Assembly: GCF_932526225.1 (NCBI RefSeq)
Contig: NC_064035.1
Coordinates: forward strand, 17,225,969 to 17,289,968
Direction: 5' to 3'
Length of the DNA: 64,000 nt
Source of the DNA: Nematostella vectensis
Lineage: Eukaryota; Cnidaria; Anthozoa; Actiniaria; Edwardsiidae
The translations under genes were made by a program, and so were the position numbers. Each line of letters starts with the position of its first letter. Position 1 is the first letter of the stretch. The notes beneath the pieces were generated by a model, which saw only the letters and a list, made by a program, of their open reading frames with translations, was not told where the DNA came from and searched no databases. Of the stretch, positions 34,401 to 48,000 are shown in pieces.

Positions 34401-37090
34401 CACTCACATATTCGACTCCCCTCGACTCAACACTCACATATTTGACTCCCTCGATTCAGCACTCACATATTCGACTCCCCTCGACACAACAATCACATAT
34501 ACGACTCCCGTCGATCCAGTACTCACATATACGACTCCCGTCGACTCAACACTCACATATTCGACTCCCCTCGATTCAGCACTCACATATTCGACTCCCC
34601 TCGACTCAACACTCACATATTCGACTCCCCTCGACACAACATTCACATATTCGACTCCCCCCGACTCAACACACACATATTTGACTCCCTCGATTCAGCA
34701 CTCACATATTCGACTCCCCTCGACTCAGCACTCACATATTCGACTCCCCTCGACTCAGCACTCACATATTCGACTCCCCTCGACTCAACACTCACATATT
34801 TGACTCCCTCGATTCAGCACTCACATATTCGACTCCCCTCGACACAACAATCACATATACGACTCCCGTCGATCCAGTACTCACATATACGACTCCCGTC
34901 GACTCAACACTCACATATTCGACTCCCCTCGATTCAGCACTCACATATTCGACTCCCCTCGACTCAACACTCACATATACGACTCCCCTCCCCTCGACTC
35001 AGCACTCACATTTACGACTCCACTCGACACAACACTCACATATACGACTCCCGTCGATCCGGCACTCACATATACGACTCCCGTCGACTCAACACTCACA
35101 TATTCGACTCCCCTCGACACAACACTCACATATTCGACTCCCCTCGACTCAACACTCACATATACGACTCCCTCGATTCAGCACTCACATATTCGACTCC
35201 CCTCGATCCAACACTCACATATACGACTCCCCTCGACTCAACACACACATATTCGACTCCACTCGACTCAACACACACATATTCGACTCCACTTGACTCA
35301 ACACTCACATATACGACTCCCCTCGATTCAGCACTCACGTATACGACTCCCCTCGATCCAGCACTCACATATTCGACTCCCCTCGACTCAGCACTCACAT
35401 ATTCGACTCCCCTTGACACAACACTCACATATTCGACTCCCCTCGACTCAACACACACATATTCGACTCTCCTCGACTCAACACTCACATATTCGACTCC
35501 CCTCGACTCAGCACTCACATATTCGACTCCCCTCGACTCAACACTCACATATTCGACTCCCTCGATTCAGCACTCACATATTTGACTCCCCTCGACTCAG
35601 CACTCACATATTCGACTCCCCTCGACACAACACTCACATATTCGACTCCCCTCTACTCAGCACTCACATATTCGACTCCCCTCGAAACAACACTCACATA
35701 TTCGACTCCCCTCGACACAACACTCACATATTCGACTCCCCTCGACACAACACTCACATATACGGCTCCCGTCGACTCAGCACTCACATATTCGACTCCC
35801 CTCGACTCAGCACTCACATATTCGACTCCCCTCGACTCAGCCAGCATTCACATATACGACTCCCTTCGACTCAGCACTCACATATTCGACTCCCCTCGAC
35901 TCAACACTCACATATTCGACTCCCCTCGACTCAGAACTCACATATTCGACTCCCCTCGACACAACACTAACATATTCGACTCCCCTCTACTCAGCACTCA
36001 CATATTCGACTCCCCTCGAAACAACACTCACATATTCGACTGCACTCGACTCAAAACACACATATTCGACTCCACTTGACTCAACACTCACATATACGAC
36101 TCCCCTCGATTCAGCACTCACGTATACGACTCCCCTCGATCCAGCACTCACGTATTCGACTCCCCTCAACTCAACACACACATATTCGACTCCACTCGAC
36201 TCAACACACACATATTCGACTCCACTCGACTCAACACACACATATTCGACTCCCCTCGACTCAACACTCACATATTCGACTCCCCTCGACTCAGCACTCA
36301 CATATACGACTCCACTCGACTCAACACTCACATATTCGACTCCCTCGATCCAGCACTCACGTATTCGACTCCCCTCGATCCAGCACTCACATATTCGACT
36401 CCCCTCGGTTCAGCACTCACATATTCGACTCCCCTCGATTCAGCACTCACATATTCGACTCCCATCGATTCAGCACTCACATATTCGACTTCCCTCGACT
36501 CAGTACTCACATATTCGACTTCCCTCGATCCAGCACTCACATATACGACTCCCCTCTACTCAACACTCACATATACGACTCCCGTCGATCCAGCACTCAC
36601 ATATTCGACTCCCCTCGACACAACACTCACATATACGACTGCCTTCGACTCAGCACTCACAAATACGACTCCCCTCGATCCAGCACTCACGTATTCCACT
36701 CCCTTCGACTCAACACTCACATATACGGCTCCCTTCGACTCAGCACTCACATATACGACTCCCCTCGATCCAGCACTCACGTATTCGACTCCCCTCGATC
36801 CAGCACTCACATATACGACTCCCTTCGACTCAGCACTCACATATACGACTCCCCTCGACTCAACACACACATATTCGACTCCACTCGACTCAACACACAC
36901 ATATTCGACTCCACTTGACTCAACACTCACATATACGACTCCCCTCGATTCAGCACTCACGTATACGACTCCCCTCGATCCAGCACTCACATATTCGACT
37001 CCCCTCGACTCAGCACTCACATATTCGACTCCCTTCGACACAACACTCACATATTCGACTCCCCTCGACACAACACTAACATATTCGACT
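31496..37090. repeat. Satellite, 30-bp unit, about 186 copies
   Basis: The unit runs cacatattcgactcccctc followed by gactcagcact-type variants. Length 30 keeps frame, so long ORFs appear on both strands (plus TYSTPLDSAL period, minus VEYVSAESRG period). None has a credible start or flanking exon. A higher-order duplication of period 2,107 bp covers about 32010-34100 and 34118-36110 with near identity. The first copy has one extra short duplication near 33740-33900. Confidence 0.95.
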
Positions 37091-37368
37091 CAACTCTTGG
37101 ATTGAGCCTCCCAAATAGTGTCCCACTATTTTATGATTTACCCAGGGGAACTAATGAATAGTTTAAAATTGAATAATTCATTTCAGTAATGTTGGGCTAG
37201 ATGTTTCGCATGGCATCGTACATTTATGACTTTCAAATACGCAAATACTTGAAGCGATTGGCTCCATATTTTTAGAGTAGGAAACCCAATTTCTACTTCT
37301 ATAAAGACTTCAAATGGCTGATAGGAAAGGAGAGATGAATACAGGGGTGGCTATGTAAAGCATGCGGT
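37091..37368. other. Unique spacer between two satellites
   Basis: No gene or repeat is recognised. Confidence 0.5.
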
Positions 37369-38250
37369 TGCTTATTGGAACGCAAGGTGAGTTATGGACG
37401 GGTATGTGATGCATGCGGTGGCTTATGGGAACGCAAAATTAGTTATGGATGGCTATGTGATGCATCTGATGGCTTATGGGAACGTAAGATGAGTTATGGA
37501 TGGCTATGTGATGCATGTGGTGGCTTATGGGAACGCAAGATGGGTTATGGATGGGTATGTGACGCACGCGGTGGCTTATGGGAACGCAATTTTAGTTATG
37601 GATGGGATTGTGGCGCACGCGGTGGCTTATGGAAACGCAATATTAGTTATGGATGGGATTGTGGCGCACGCGGTGGCTTATGGGAACACAATATTAGTTA
37701 TGGATGGGTTTGTGGCGCACGCGGTGGCTTATGGGAACGCAAGATGAGTTATGGATGGCTATGTGACGCACGCGGTGGCTTATGGGAACGCAAGATGAGT
37801 TATGGACGGGTATGTGGCGCACGCGGTGGCTTATGGGAACGCAATATCAGTTATGGACGGCTATGTGACGTACGCGGTGGCTTATGGGAACGCAAGATGG
37901 GTTATGGATGGGTATGTGACGCACGCGGTGGCTTATGGGAACGCAATATTAGTTATGGATGGGATTGTGGCGCACGCGGTGGCTTATGGAAACGCAATAT
38001 TAGTTATGGATGGGATTGTGGCGCACGCGGTGGCTTATGGGAACACAATATTAGTTATGGACGGGTATGTGACTCACGCGGTGGCTTATGGGAACGCAAG
38101 ATGGGTTATGGATGGCTATGTGACGCACGCGGTGGCTTATGGGAACGCAAGATGGGTTATGGACGGGTATGTGACGCACGCGGTGGCTTATGGGAACGCA
38201 ATATTAGTTATGGACGGGTATGTGACGCACGCGGTGGCTAATGGGGACAA
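37369..38250 (+). repeat. Satellite, 51-bp unit, about 17 copies
   Basis: The unit includes ggcttatgggaacgcaagat and gtgacgcacgcggt boxes. At 51 bp (17 codons) it keeps frame, giving a 288-codon plus-strand ORF with a 17-residue period and a second open plus frame. There is no in-frame ATG, signal or flanking exon, so I treat it as non-coding. Confidence 0.9.
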
Positions 38251-39085
38251 GAGGTTGCATTTTTGGTGGGTATGTGACTCTCGCAGTGGCTTGTGGGAGC
38301 AACGAGATGGATTGTGGGGCTTATTGGGGTGATAACATGGGTCATCATTATGGGGCGAATAACTGACCGTGGGTGGTGACGGGTAAGATATAAAAGGTGG
38401 CTTATGGAATTTCTTTATCATTTGTGCAAGAGTACAGTATAAAAGGCAAAAGGAATACTAAGAACTATGTCGCATCCACTGTCGCATCTTTTTGTATTCC
38501 TTTCGACACGAGATCACTAATCTCAAGACTTTATTTCACTTCAAAGAGAAAAAAACATATCATCCTTACAACATTCGCCTGCAAATCTGATAAGAATGCC
38601 AATCCGAGAGAATGGGATTGGATAATATGTTAATAAGACTGTGTTGCTTTTTTACAGTTTGATCAATTTCACAAACCTTTGATCAATTTTACTCTGGAGC
38701 CTAATAACTTTGGTTGTCGTATGTGTGTTGCTCCTGTCTTGTTTTGGCTGTGATTATGAGATTCTAGGGCAGCTGGCGACTTTAAGAGGGTGCGAATGTA
38801 AATTCAGCTGTTTGACGAAGTGATTTACGTTCTTTCCGGTTGGGCTGCCTTAATGAATTGCTTTAAAAAGGCTGGAGATGAATTGCTTAAAAAGGCTGAA
38901 AGTTTTTCAAAAGGTTTGGTCTATTATTTAACAAAATTATGAAAAGCCTCCGTGGCCACACGCTGTTTTCATGTTCACATTTTTATCATGAAAGCCAAAT
39001 AAAATGTTAATTATTTCAAAATTCGTAGGAAAAATCATCACACAGAAACAAGCGGACTTTTAGTTGATTAATAAGGATCACGGAC
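38251..39085. other. Spacer upstream of the TMEM163-like gene
   Basis: Nothing is supportable beyond diverged satellite edges at the left. The promoter of the next gene may lie here. Confidence 0.4.
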
Positions 39086-39091
39086 CTCGCG

Positions 39092-42000
39092 ATGGAAATG
39101 ACAATCTGCGCTCAAGGTAAGCTTCACAGATCATCTCAATCGGTTTCTTTGTCTATTAGTGGAATTCCGCCTCTTTAAACTGGGGTAAATAAATGGGAAT
39201 TTAAACGAAAAATGTGTTCTTGTGAAAGGGAACATACCGCCTTACCGAAGAACGTACGTAAATAAAAAAATTGTATTACACGTGAAATCGTATGTGATTT
39301 AAAATATATATACTTCTGAACGACTAACCACTTTTAAGTACCACAGCCAACTCGCACAGGTTGCCCGTAAAACATAAGAACATGCAAAGAAACTTATTCG
39401 CACCTGGACATTAGGGTAAGAAAGTCAAAATCGAGCTAGATTAAACTTACTGAAGTTATTTTTTTTAAAAACACCCCCTAAATTTAAAGGAAAGGATTCA
39501 TATGAAAACTATAGATTGAGACACTTCCGCCTTCTTACAGTGGTTTTCTCCCTGTTTTAGTTTTTTTTATCAGTTAACAAAAGCGTATAGCCACAATCGC
39601 GTACATAGCGAAAAAAACAAACGGAGATTTCCCTATCAACAGATCTTGATATCATAAAGCGTAAGAGTGTAAACAAAGGCAAACACATTGAAACTGGCAA
39701 TTCCCCAAATCAATCCTGGTCAATTCTTCTTTGACTTTTTGACCCATTAGTGCGTTTCATTAAAAACACATTATAAAAAGTTAAAACAATTCCTTGACAA
39801 AAGCATATCAGTGTGACGACTAATGACCCTCCGAATTCCTAAATAATTCAGCTGATGTGAGTCATTTGTTTTCCATGGGATCAATTTGACTTATCATTGA
39901 CGATAACGATCTCGGTTCCCTGGTAGTAGAGGCATCTTTTCTCTGTATTTCGCTGGGCTGGCGAAATACAGAGAAGAGGCCTCTGCTAGCAGGGAACGAT
40001 CTCGGGAAAATGTTTTTAGAATATTACGTGATTCTTATGCTTCGTGTTTTCTCTTGTGATGTTCGTGGAATTATGGCGTTTCCGTTTATGCTCTGTCCAT
40101 ATCCTACTGTCTGCGTAACGTTTAACTCAGATATAGAAAGACAATTAAATATGCCTATTTTAAATAGTTGCAACTGGAGTTTCCATGAGTCGCAAAGCCC
40201 TGTGCAAACTGCGCAATGCTGCCGGAGTGCTAAGCCTTGTGAACTGCGCGTGTTGGGAGATGCTGGCTGGTGCTGGCGAGCGTTGGCAAAATTTTGATTT
40301 GAGTTCATACTTTTGGCCAACACTTTGCCAGCATCTCCTTTGTCTTGTGGTCAATGGACGCAGATTACTAACGTTGTTGTATGAATGTCTTTCAAGCATA
40401 TCACAGCTTTGCTGGCGCAGTTTGCACACGAACCCAACAATGTTAGGCTCATTTGCATCGTTTCCATATCGAAAAATAGCTCGCGGCCAAATAATACTGT
40501 CATTTCAAAGAAAATAAACGTTACCACATCTATATAGCCTGCTAGCGTATGTGTGTGTGTGCTAGCCGGCCTTAGCGCGCGCACAGGGTTCCCAATATTC
40601 GAAAATAAAACATTTCCGAATAGCCCACAATGAGAGCCGGCTAGCAGGCTACATCTATAAATAAAGAAAACATCGCAAATTTTTGTCGCGGAACCGATGT
40701 ATGACTGAAATGTATAATGCAGAACACAATCTCACGGATACCTAAGAAAAAGTGGTATACAAGAAAAATATGCTAGCAAATATTGGTAACCATAGACACG
40801 AGTTTTTGTGACGCGATGCCCGTCCGTCCAAAGAAAACATCGTATGACAACCAATGTGTCGTTGTATGTGTCAAGGGGGCGGTGTGGCAACAATATGGCC
40901 ACGTGATTTGTGACGTCATCAATGACGTCACTAAAAGCAAAAATATACTGACGTCAACAAAATAAAAAAAATATTCATCTCATTTACGATCACCAAACAT
41001 GGTGTCATGGATGTGTCAAGGGGGTGCAGAGATATGGTCACGTGATGCGTGACGGCAATGATGACGTCACTAAAAGCAAAAATATTCTATAAACAAAATT
41101 CTATAAAAAATTCTATAAAAATACAAAAAAATATAAAAATTCTATAAAAATATAAAAAATATAAAGTTTCTATAAAAAAATTCTATAAAAAATTATATAA
41201 AAAAATATATCTAGATCCCACCGGATCTAAGCTGTGGTTTAAAGCACTTCGTTCGAGTCGAAGTCGCCCTGCAGTCTTTTGCCGATGAAGTTTAACTGAG
41301 GCAAACCGGCTATGCCATGCTGACGAGTCCTAATAAGGACGAAACAGCTGTCCATGGTTGCCGAACTGCACGGGTAATAGACTGTGCTAGCGTCCCGTCT
41401 TGGCCCGACTGGTGCCAATGTGTGTATGCTAGTGTGCTTCTAAAGTCCACAAAAATATTCTGATTTCACTTAGAACAAAATTATTCATATATCATGAAAG
41501 AAACATTGTAAGATCACCAAACTTGGTAGGTGTCATGTATGTGTCAAAGGGGTGTAAATAAATGGTCACATGATGGGTGACGTCATCGATGACGTCACTT
41601 GAAGCAAAAATTTCCACAATCTTAAGATGACAACAACACAAGACTCCAAAGATGTCACTAAGGTGTCAAGGGTTTGCAGCAAGATAGTCACGTGATGTGT
41701 GACGTAAACGAGGACGTCATAAAAATATTCATATTTCATGATATAAAAATCGTAAGGAAGCTGATATTGGAAGACGTCATGTGAGTGTCAAGGGGGATAA
41801 AACAGAATGGTCACATGTTGCTTGACGTCATCAATGACGTCGTAAAAATCTCAAGGCAAAATCATTGTCAGACAACCTAACTTAGAAGATTTCATGTAGT
41901 TCAAGGAGGTAGTCACGTGATGTGTGACGTCATCGGTAGCGTCGCAAGCCGTCATAAAGCTTTCTAGCCTGCTAGCCGGCTCTCCGGAGATTCGGGATTC

Positions 42001-45000
42001 CTCTCGCCACAAGAATCCCGAAGCCGGAGAGCCGGCTAGCAGGCTAAAAGCTTTCTATAGCAACTAGCCGGCTCTCCGGAGATTCGGGATTCCTCTCGCC
42101 ACAAGAATCCCGAAGCCGGAGAGCCGGCTAGCAGGCTAAAAGCTTTCTATAGCAACTAGCCGGCTCTCCGGAGATTCGGGATTCCTCTCGCTACAAGAAT
42201 CCCGAAGCCGGAGAGCCGGCTAGCAGGCTAAAAGCTTTCTATAGCAACTATTGAACGAAAATAATCAAAGTTTTTAGGCACTGCCTAAATCTATATTTAT
42301 AGTTACCCATGGACCAATTCGGGCTATGACACATTCCTGAGTGCAGCCTTCTTTGAAATAGTTCTGCCAATATTTGTAATGCTACCATTTGCTTAGCTGT
42401 AATAAAAGGGAATAAAATAAAATAAAAGCAAAAAACCTTCACAAATCAAATCATGACTGAATTCTCATTCAATCCTGTTCACTATAAACCCATAGTTATG
42501 CAAATCCACGTGCGCTATCTGTTGGGCGCTTGTTTTCTCTTTTACTTGTTGCACAACAGTTGTCTTAATGGGTTTCCTGTGGTGACAAATGATATTGAAA
42601 ATGTCGAGTTTATTTTTTTTTTTAAATTACATCTAGTTTAAGTATGCCTTCACAGAACATATCCTTTTCTATAAAAGTCATCCTCGTCGTTGTGTTTTCG
42701 TTGTTTGTCTACTTCTCATAAATCACCTTTGATATAAGATTGAGGTTGCTCGGCGCCTCATCATCTGATTGGCTGTCTGCGTGGGTGATTAAAGACCTCA
42801 GATGCACATTACATTCTACCTTTTTATCCTCCACAGAGCCGGACAAGCAAGTTCAGAGAGCACAAATCAATGTCAGCTATCTTGGACCAGTAGAGTATCC
42901 GGGGGAAATAAGGGCGACGAATATGTCAGGTTAGTGGTTCGGTCGGACCAAAGATGAAAACGAGGAGTAGTACATAGGAAACATTCATACAAACAGGTAT
43001 AGACGTGTATATCCATATGGTTTTTACAAAGAAAAAACAGGTCAATCTGTTCTAAAAGATCTTTGACAAACTGTTTAAACAACTTGTCTTATAAAACTAA
43101 ATGATAAGAAATTAGCGGAGTTAAACCGGGTATTTTAGAATTCAGAAGGATATGAAGTATCGAGCCATTAATCCATTTCGAAGGCCATTAAGTGAAGTGC
43201 TTTTTATAATGATTAAAATAACATATCTATTTCTTTTACGTTGTTTTACCTCAGCGCGCCTCATCAGGCGGTATTAAGACCAGAAGGCTTCTACACCCCA
43301 ATACTTTATTCACTGTTTCAACGCTTCGATTTATATGGTGCAGTTTGGCAAATACATAGTTTGTTAATGACTAGGCTTAGTTGGGCTATTTATCTTGAAA
43401 GGCATCTATTCATATCCAAGTATGAAAGCCAAGGCGCACGAGACATCACCTAGGAACAGAAAATGCCCACATCCCGTAAGCCAGCTTTCTTTGAAAAACA
43501 CAACGCTTCGAGAAATAAATAAGGTTTCACGAATAGAACTCCGATTAAAAATTCTTTTCACAAAAGGCCGACCAGACTAAAGACAGGTTCGTCGGCGACA
43601 TGGGGCTGTCTAAAAAGTCGATGAAACGAGAAAATACCTTTTAAAAGTTGCCGTTGCCTTGGATACAAGACCAGGGAGACAAGAATACACATAAAAATGA
43701 CAGATTTCGGTAAAAACGGACTTCATTTTCCCCTTGTGACCTTCCGAGTAAGAAAATGTACATTTATTTCAAAGCAGGAAAATCTCTTTTTCTCAAACAA
43801 AGCGTTGAAGATGTAGGACCTTCTCAGCAAGGCGGTCTCCTTGATTTTGTTCTCAGCGCCTTAATAGAAAATCTCCGGGGGTGTCCGTCCATGAAATTAG
43901 CCAATTCATTTATAAAAAAAAAGAATTGAGAATAGTTGTGTTTTGGATGCTTAAACAAATATTCCGATAATCATCCCCCAAAAATAAATAAACGAGGCAG
44001 CTTTCCGGTTAAGAAATTTCCACTTACTCTGTAAAGCTCAACGTTTCTAAGACTAAAGTTTGATATAAGTAATTTCTAGTACATGTAGGGCTATGAAAAG
44101 TGTTAGGGAGTTTATTCTAATAGTAATGATACCAAAAGCGTCATGTGTTCGATGTAGCAAAGAGTTCTCAGAGAAAGTAAATGGTCCTAAAAAGCTGTGT
44201 AAAGTAATCTGGGTGACATTAATCAAGTCAATATTTTGGCAGTCGTGGGATTTGTTTACCCATTATTTAGCCCCTGTAGTATTCCACAGTAAAAATGAGT
44301 ACGGAATTCATTCTTCAGTGAAAGCAAAACGGCGATGATATCTATTGAAAACCACGTAAAATATTTTTAAAAATTTTAAAAAAGGCGCTTTCTCTGACTT
44401 GGAATATCTGAAAACGTGTCGCATCTTTCTCTGCATTGCGGTAGTCTCCCTCAAAGCCGCCATTTTTGTCGGCCACACTTCTCTCCCCACGACGTGACCG
44501 AAACAAAGGACGCCTGCGCGGCAGACGAATTTTAGCGACGAAGAAATGAATTTACACTTATTTCAAATAAGGTTGCACTCGGAAAATTTATGTTTCGTAA
44601 CCCGCAGTGCTTCCTGGGTATCAAAAAAAAATAATAAATAAACACAGTCTTAAAAAGCTTTGGCAATCTTGTTTATGTACCTCTAAACGTTCACACGGCG
44701 TTCAGAGACCAGGATTCAGCCATTTATACGTTACCCATGAACCACTGCGGGTTACGATACATCATAAATTCAGTTGAAAACTTTAAAAGTTTTAATAATG
44801 TATTTTTTATGTGAATTTAAATAAGGTTCAAATAAAACCATAGTCGCCATGTCGTGTACCCTGTGGTGACGTAGATCGAGGTTATTGCCTGCCCTCATTT
44901 GGGGTTATTCGGAAATGTTTTGTTTTCAAAGATTAGGAGTCCGTGGCGCGCAAACAGTCTCCCACTTAGAAGGTGTTGCGCGGATGATACCATTCTCTTG

Positions 45001-48000
45001 AGCAACAATCTGTTTCCAAAGCAAAATTTCAGTAGGGGGGGGGGGGGTGTTCATTTACATTTACATTTACAGGTTTTAATGGTACGTTACTTTATGGCAT
45101 AAATAAGCGCAAAGAAACACGAGCAAATAGATACTTCGTACGAAGGCCCATTCGCTCATTCAACTTACTTCATCTCCGTATCCCCTCCACATTTATCATC
45201 TTTACACGGTCTACTGAGATTGAAAGTGATATATAGAGAACAGCTTAAGTTAATTATTGTAAAACCAGCTGATAAGGATATTCAGTCCTTATATCGAGGG
45301 AATTCATGCATTGTTTGTGATTATGACCAAAGCAAGAAAACCAAGCTTACCAGGTTACAGGATTTCCTAAGTTTTTTTTTGAATGTCTATTTTTGTTCGG
45401 GAAAAAATTTAGGTCAGAGTGAAATTGTGCCAGGTAAGGAAAAACTTCTTCTGAGAAAACTCAGCACGTACCGGATAGGCAAAAAAAAAAAAAAAAAAAA
45501 AAAAACCAGGTCGGGTAAAAATCCCCTCAAGGCCGGGTTTGACCAGGTCAGTGGTAAGGGAATCTAAAAGATGTATTTTAATTCTTTGGTTTGGTTTGTA
45601 GATACTATATAAGTTAGAGTTGGAATTAATTTGAATCATATCCGGTATCACAGCTATGGGTTTTTCTCTTCGATCCTGTCCTTTTGCCACTGAAACAAAC
45701 AGAAGAGAACTTTCCAGGAGTGTCAAAATAACCGCACGCGACAAACAGGGGTAGGGTAAGTAGAAATGCTGTTACTAAATTAAAAAAGATAGGACTCGGC
45801 AAGGTGCCATACCAAGCCTTCTCCGTTCTCTTATTTGAGCTGATTTTTGTCAGCGGGGTTCTAGTAGCCGTGCAATAATACTCGGTTTTCTATACACAGT
45901 GCGTTGTTGCGAGCTTCACTGAGCGATAGCAATAAATGAATTTGAATAAATCTATTTAGGAAAATTGCAAATTACTTGTGCGCAGTTTGAAATTATTGTC
46001 GATGGAGACAAGTTATATTTAGCCACATATAAACCACCGGTAGAACATCCTTTTTCTCTCTCGAAACGAGTCATTAATGAGAAATGAACAGGACAATTTA
46101 ACAACAATTTGAGTTCCTGCTTTCTGCTGTTTCTGTGTTGCGTAGCTATAAAAACTATAGGTGGACACAACAATGCTATAAAAACTGAATTTCAAATAGG
46201 GACCTCAAGCCAACTCAAAGCGCATTAGTATAACAGAACATTTAATTGCATTAGCATTAATTCTTTGAACAAAGTCGTGAGCCGCGAAGCTAGATGTAAA
46301 CAGAAAAACTCGCTTAGACGCATGGACGCCGTGTTAATTCTTTTCTAATTACTGCCCATATCCAACACTTACGTACTAATAACTCTATTGCATGAAAATT
46401 ATTCTTATATTATTTCCAACTCGAGTATTTATTTTTAAAAAGTCCCAAGAATTGTTTTTCGTATTGTTTTGAACAACAATTTTGCTATTGACTCATAGAA
46501 CCAAAAACAATCGCTCAAAGCTACAAATCATTGAGAAAAAGTCTGAAAAGATTTTTAATAAAATGAGTGAGTTGTTGGCTTTTAACACCTTATTGTTCTA
46601 TATCATTCTCCAGTCATGAAAACACGATAGTAGTTACGACGGTATTGAGAGAAATAAATTAGTGTCGGTGCGCAGTGAACGAGTCAATACTATAAATATT
46701 GTATAGTCTGCCCGCTGTGGGCTACTTGCGAGAGTAATGCCTGACAGATGAGTCAGTTTAAATCCGGTTGTCAAGCTAAAAAGGGTGATATTCCTAACAG
46801 ATGTAGTACTTCTCTGTAAGGCGTCGTGATAAAATCACGCTAAATGGTGACTCCAACGTGACTACGTGTAGTGTATGCACAAGCAAATTGGACGTGACAA
46901 CAACATAGAAACGCTAGGTGTTTTTTAGATAAGATGCGTCAGAAGATCTGCAAGGCATAATGACTTTAAAAGGCGTAGAGGTTCAGTTTCGTGCTTATGA
47001 AGTTGTGGATAATGAAAAACATCGACGGGCGAACAGAGTTGCCGCAAATCAAGGTGAACAGCATACGTACAGCTCATGAGTAACCTTGAAAACTCAAATA
47101 GTTTTAATGTATTGGTGTTAAAGTTTAGTGCACAAATTCGTATTCATGAAAATTGTTCTTATTCCATTTCTATTTCATTTTTTCAGATGGTATTTTTCAT
47201 CAAGTGGATAAGATTAACACACCTCTAACAGAAAAATGGCGGCTCGCAGCGATGGGCCTCTCAATCGCTTCGATAATTATCAACCTGGCTCTTGGAGTGG
47301 CATATTTTTGTAAGCAATGCTACATTCAACTTCCCTAGACCACTAAGTACTCTACTTACAAAAACAATTTGCCGAAAAAAGTAAGGAAAGACGGAAAATT
47401 GAATCGAATAGTACTTCTTTTTACGTCTTCGTAGATAATACTTTCTTCGATTCCAATGAAAACGATTTCCCTCTGTTTATCTTTCTACCATATATCCAGA
47501 AAGGGAATCACCAAAAATACGACAGAGTGTATTTCCCTTAGGCGTGAAGAATTCTTTGTAGATTCCGTCTTTAGGAAGTGATTTGGTATTGATTATTAAC
47601 GCGTGAAATGTTTCGAGATAAAAAGGCCAGAGGTTCAATACCGAACACTCTCGTTCTCAGCGCACTCGGTAATCAATGTGGTTTGTTTCCATTTTTTAAC
47701 CCCCTTGAAAAATTCATCAAACTGATCTTAATCAAGATAATAAGTAAAGGTATTGAATAGTTCAAAGTAAATTAATCCACAGACGGTCTCAGAGATCTAA
47801 AAGATCAACAAAACCAAAAGACTATTTTAACATGTCTACAACCCATCTTTCTAGTCCCTTCTGCTCTCAGCAATTTGGACTGATTATAAAATATTTTTAT
47901 GCAAAATCGATTTGCACTACACCAGCTGAATAACCTAGCAATCAAACCTATGGCTATTCATAAAGCATTTTGAATGAAAATAAACATTAAAAAAATAAAC

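Larger units (their letters stand above)
40880..41945 (+). repeat. Diverged satellite carrying CRE and E-box motifs
   Basis: About six diverged units, each with a caaggggg lead, gtcacgtgat (E-box CACGTG), gtgacgtcatc and atgacgtcac (CRE TGACGTCA), and often aaaagcaaaaatattc. I count eight exact TGACGTCA. It lies in the first large intron of the TMEM163-like gene and is interrupted by the ribozyme-bearing insert at about 41089-41449. Confidence 0.75.

Noticed and set aside
31447-37071. Long ORFs on both strands with 10-residue periods
   Set aside because: They arise from the 30-bp satellite. Simultaneous openness on both strands and lack of start, signal or exon context argue against protein coding.
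31496-37090. Could the 30-bp array be a CRISPR array?
   Set aside because: Units are contiguous with no unique spacers, and the setting is eukaryotic.
37375-38332. 288- and 176-codon plus-strand ORFs
   Set aside because: 51-bp satellite; no ATG in the longer frame and two frames open together.
41221-41300. tRNA-like boxes (gttcgagtcg) upstream of the ribozyme
   Set aside because: No cloverleaf with acceptor and anticodon stems can be formed; the sequence belongs to the ribozyme-bearing insert.
44308-44490. Minus-strand ORF starting MAALRETTAM after an ATGGCGGC motif
   Set aside because: The start context looks like a housekeeping promoter, but there is no clear donor and no homology; it is left as a possible motif only.
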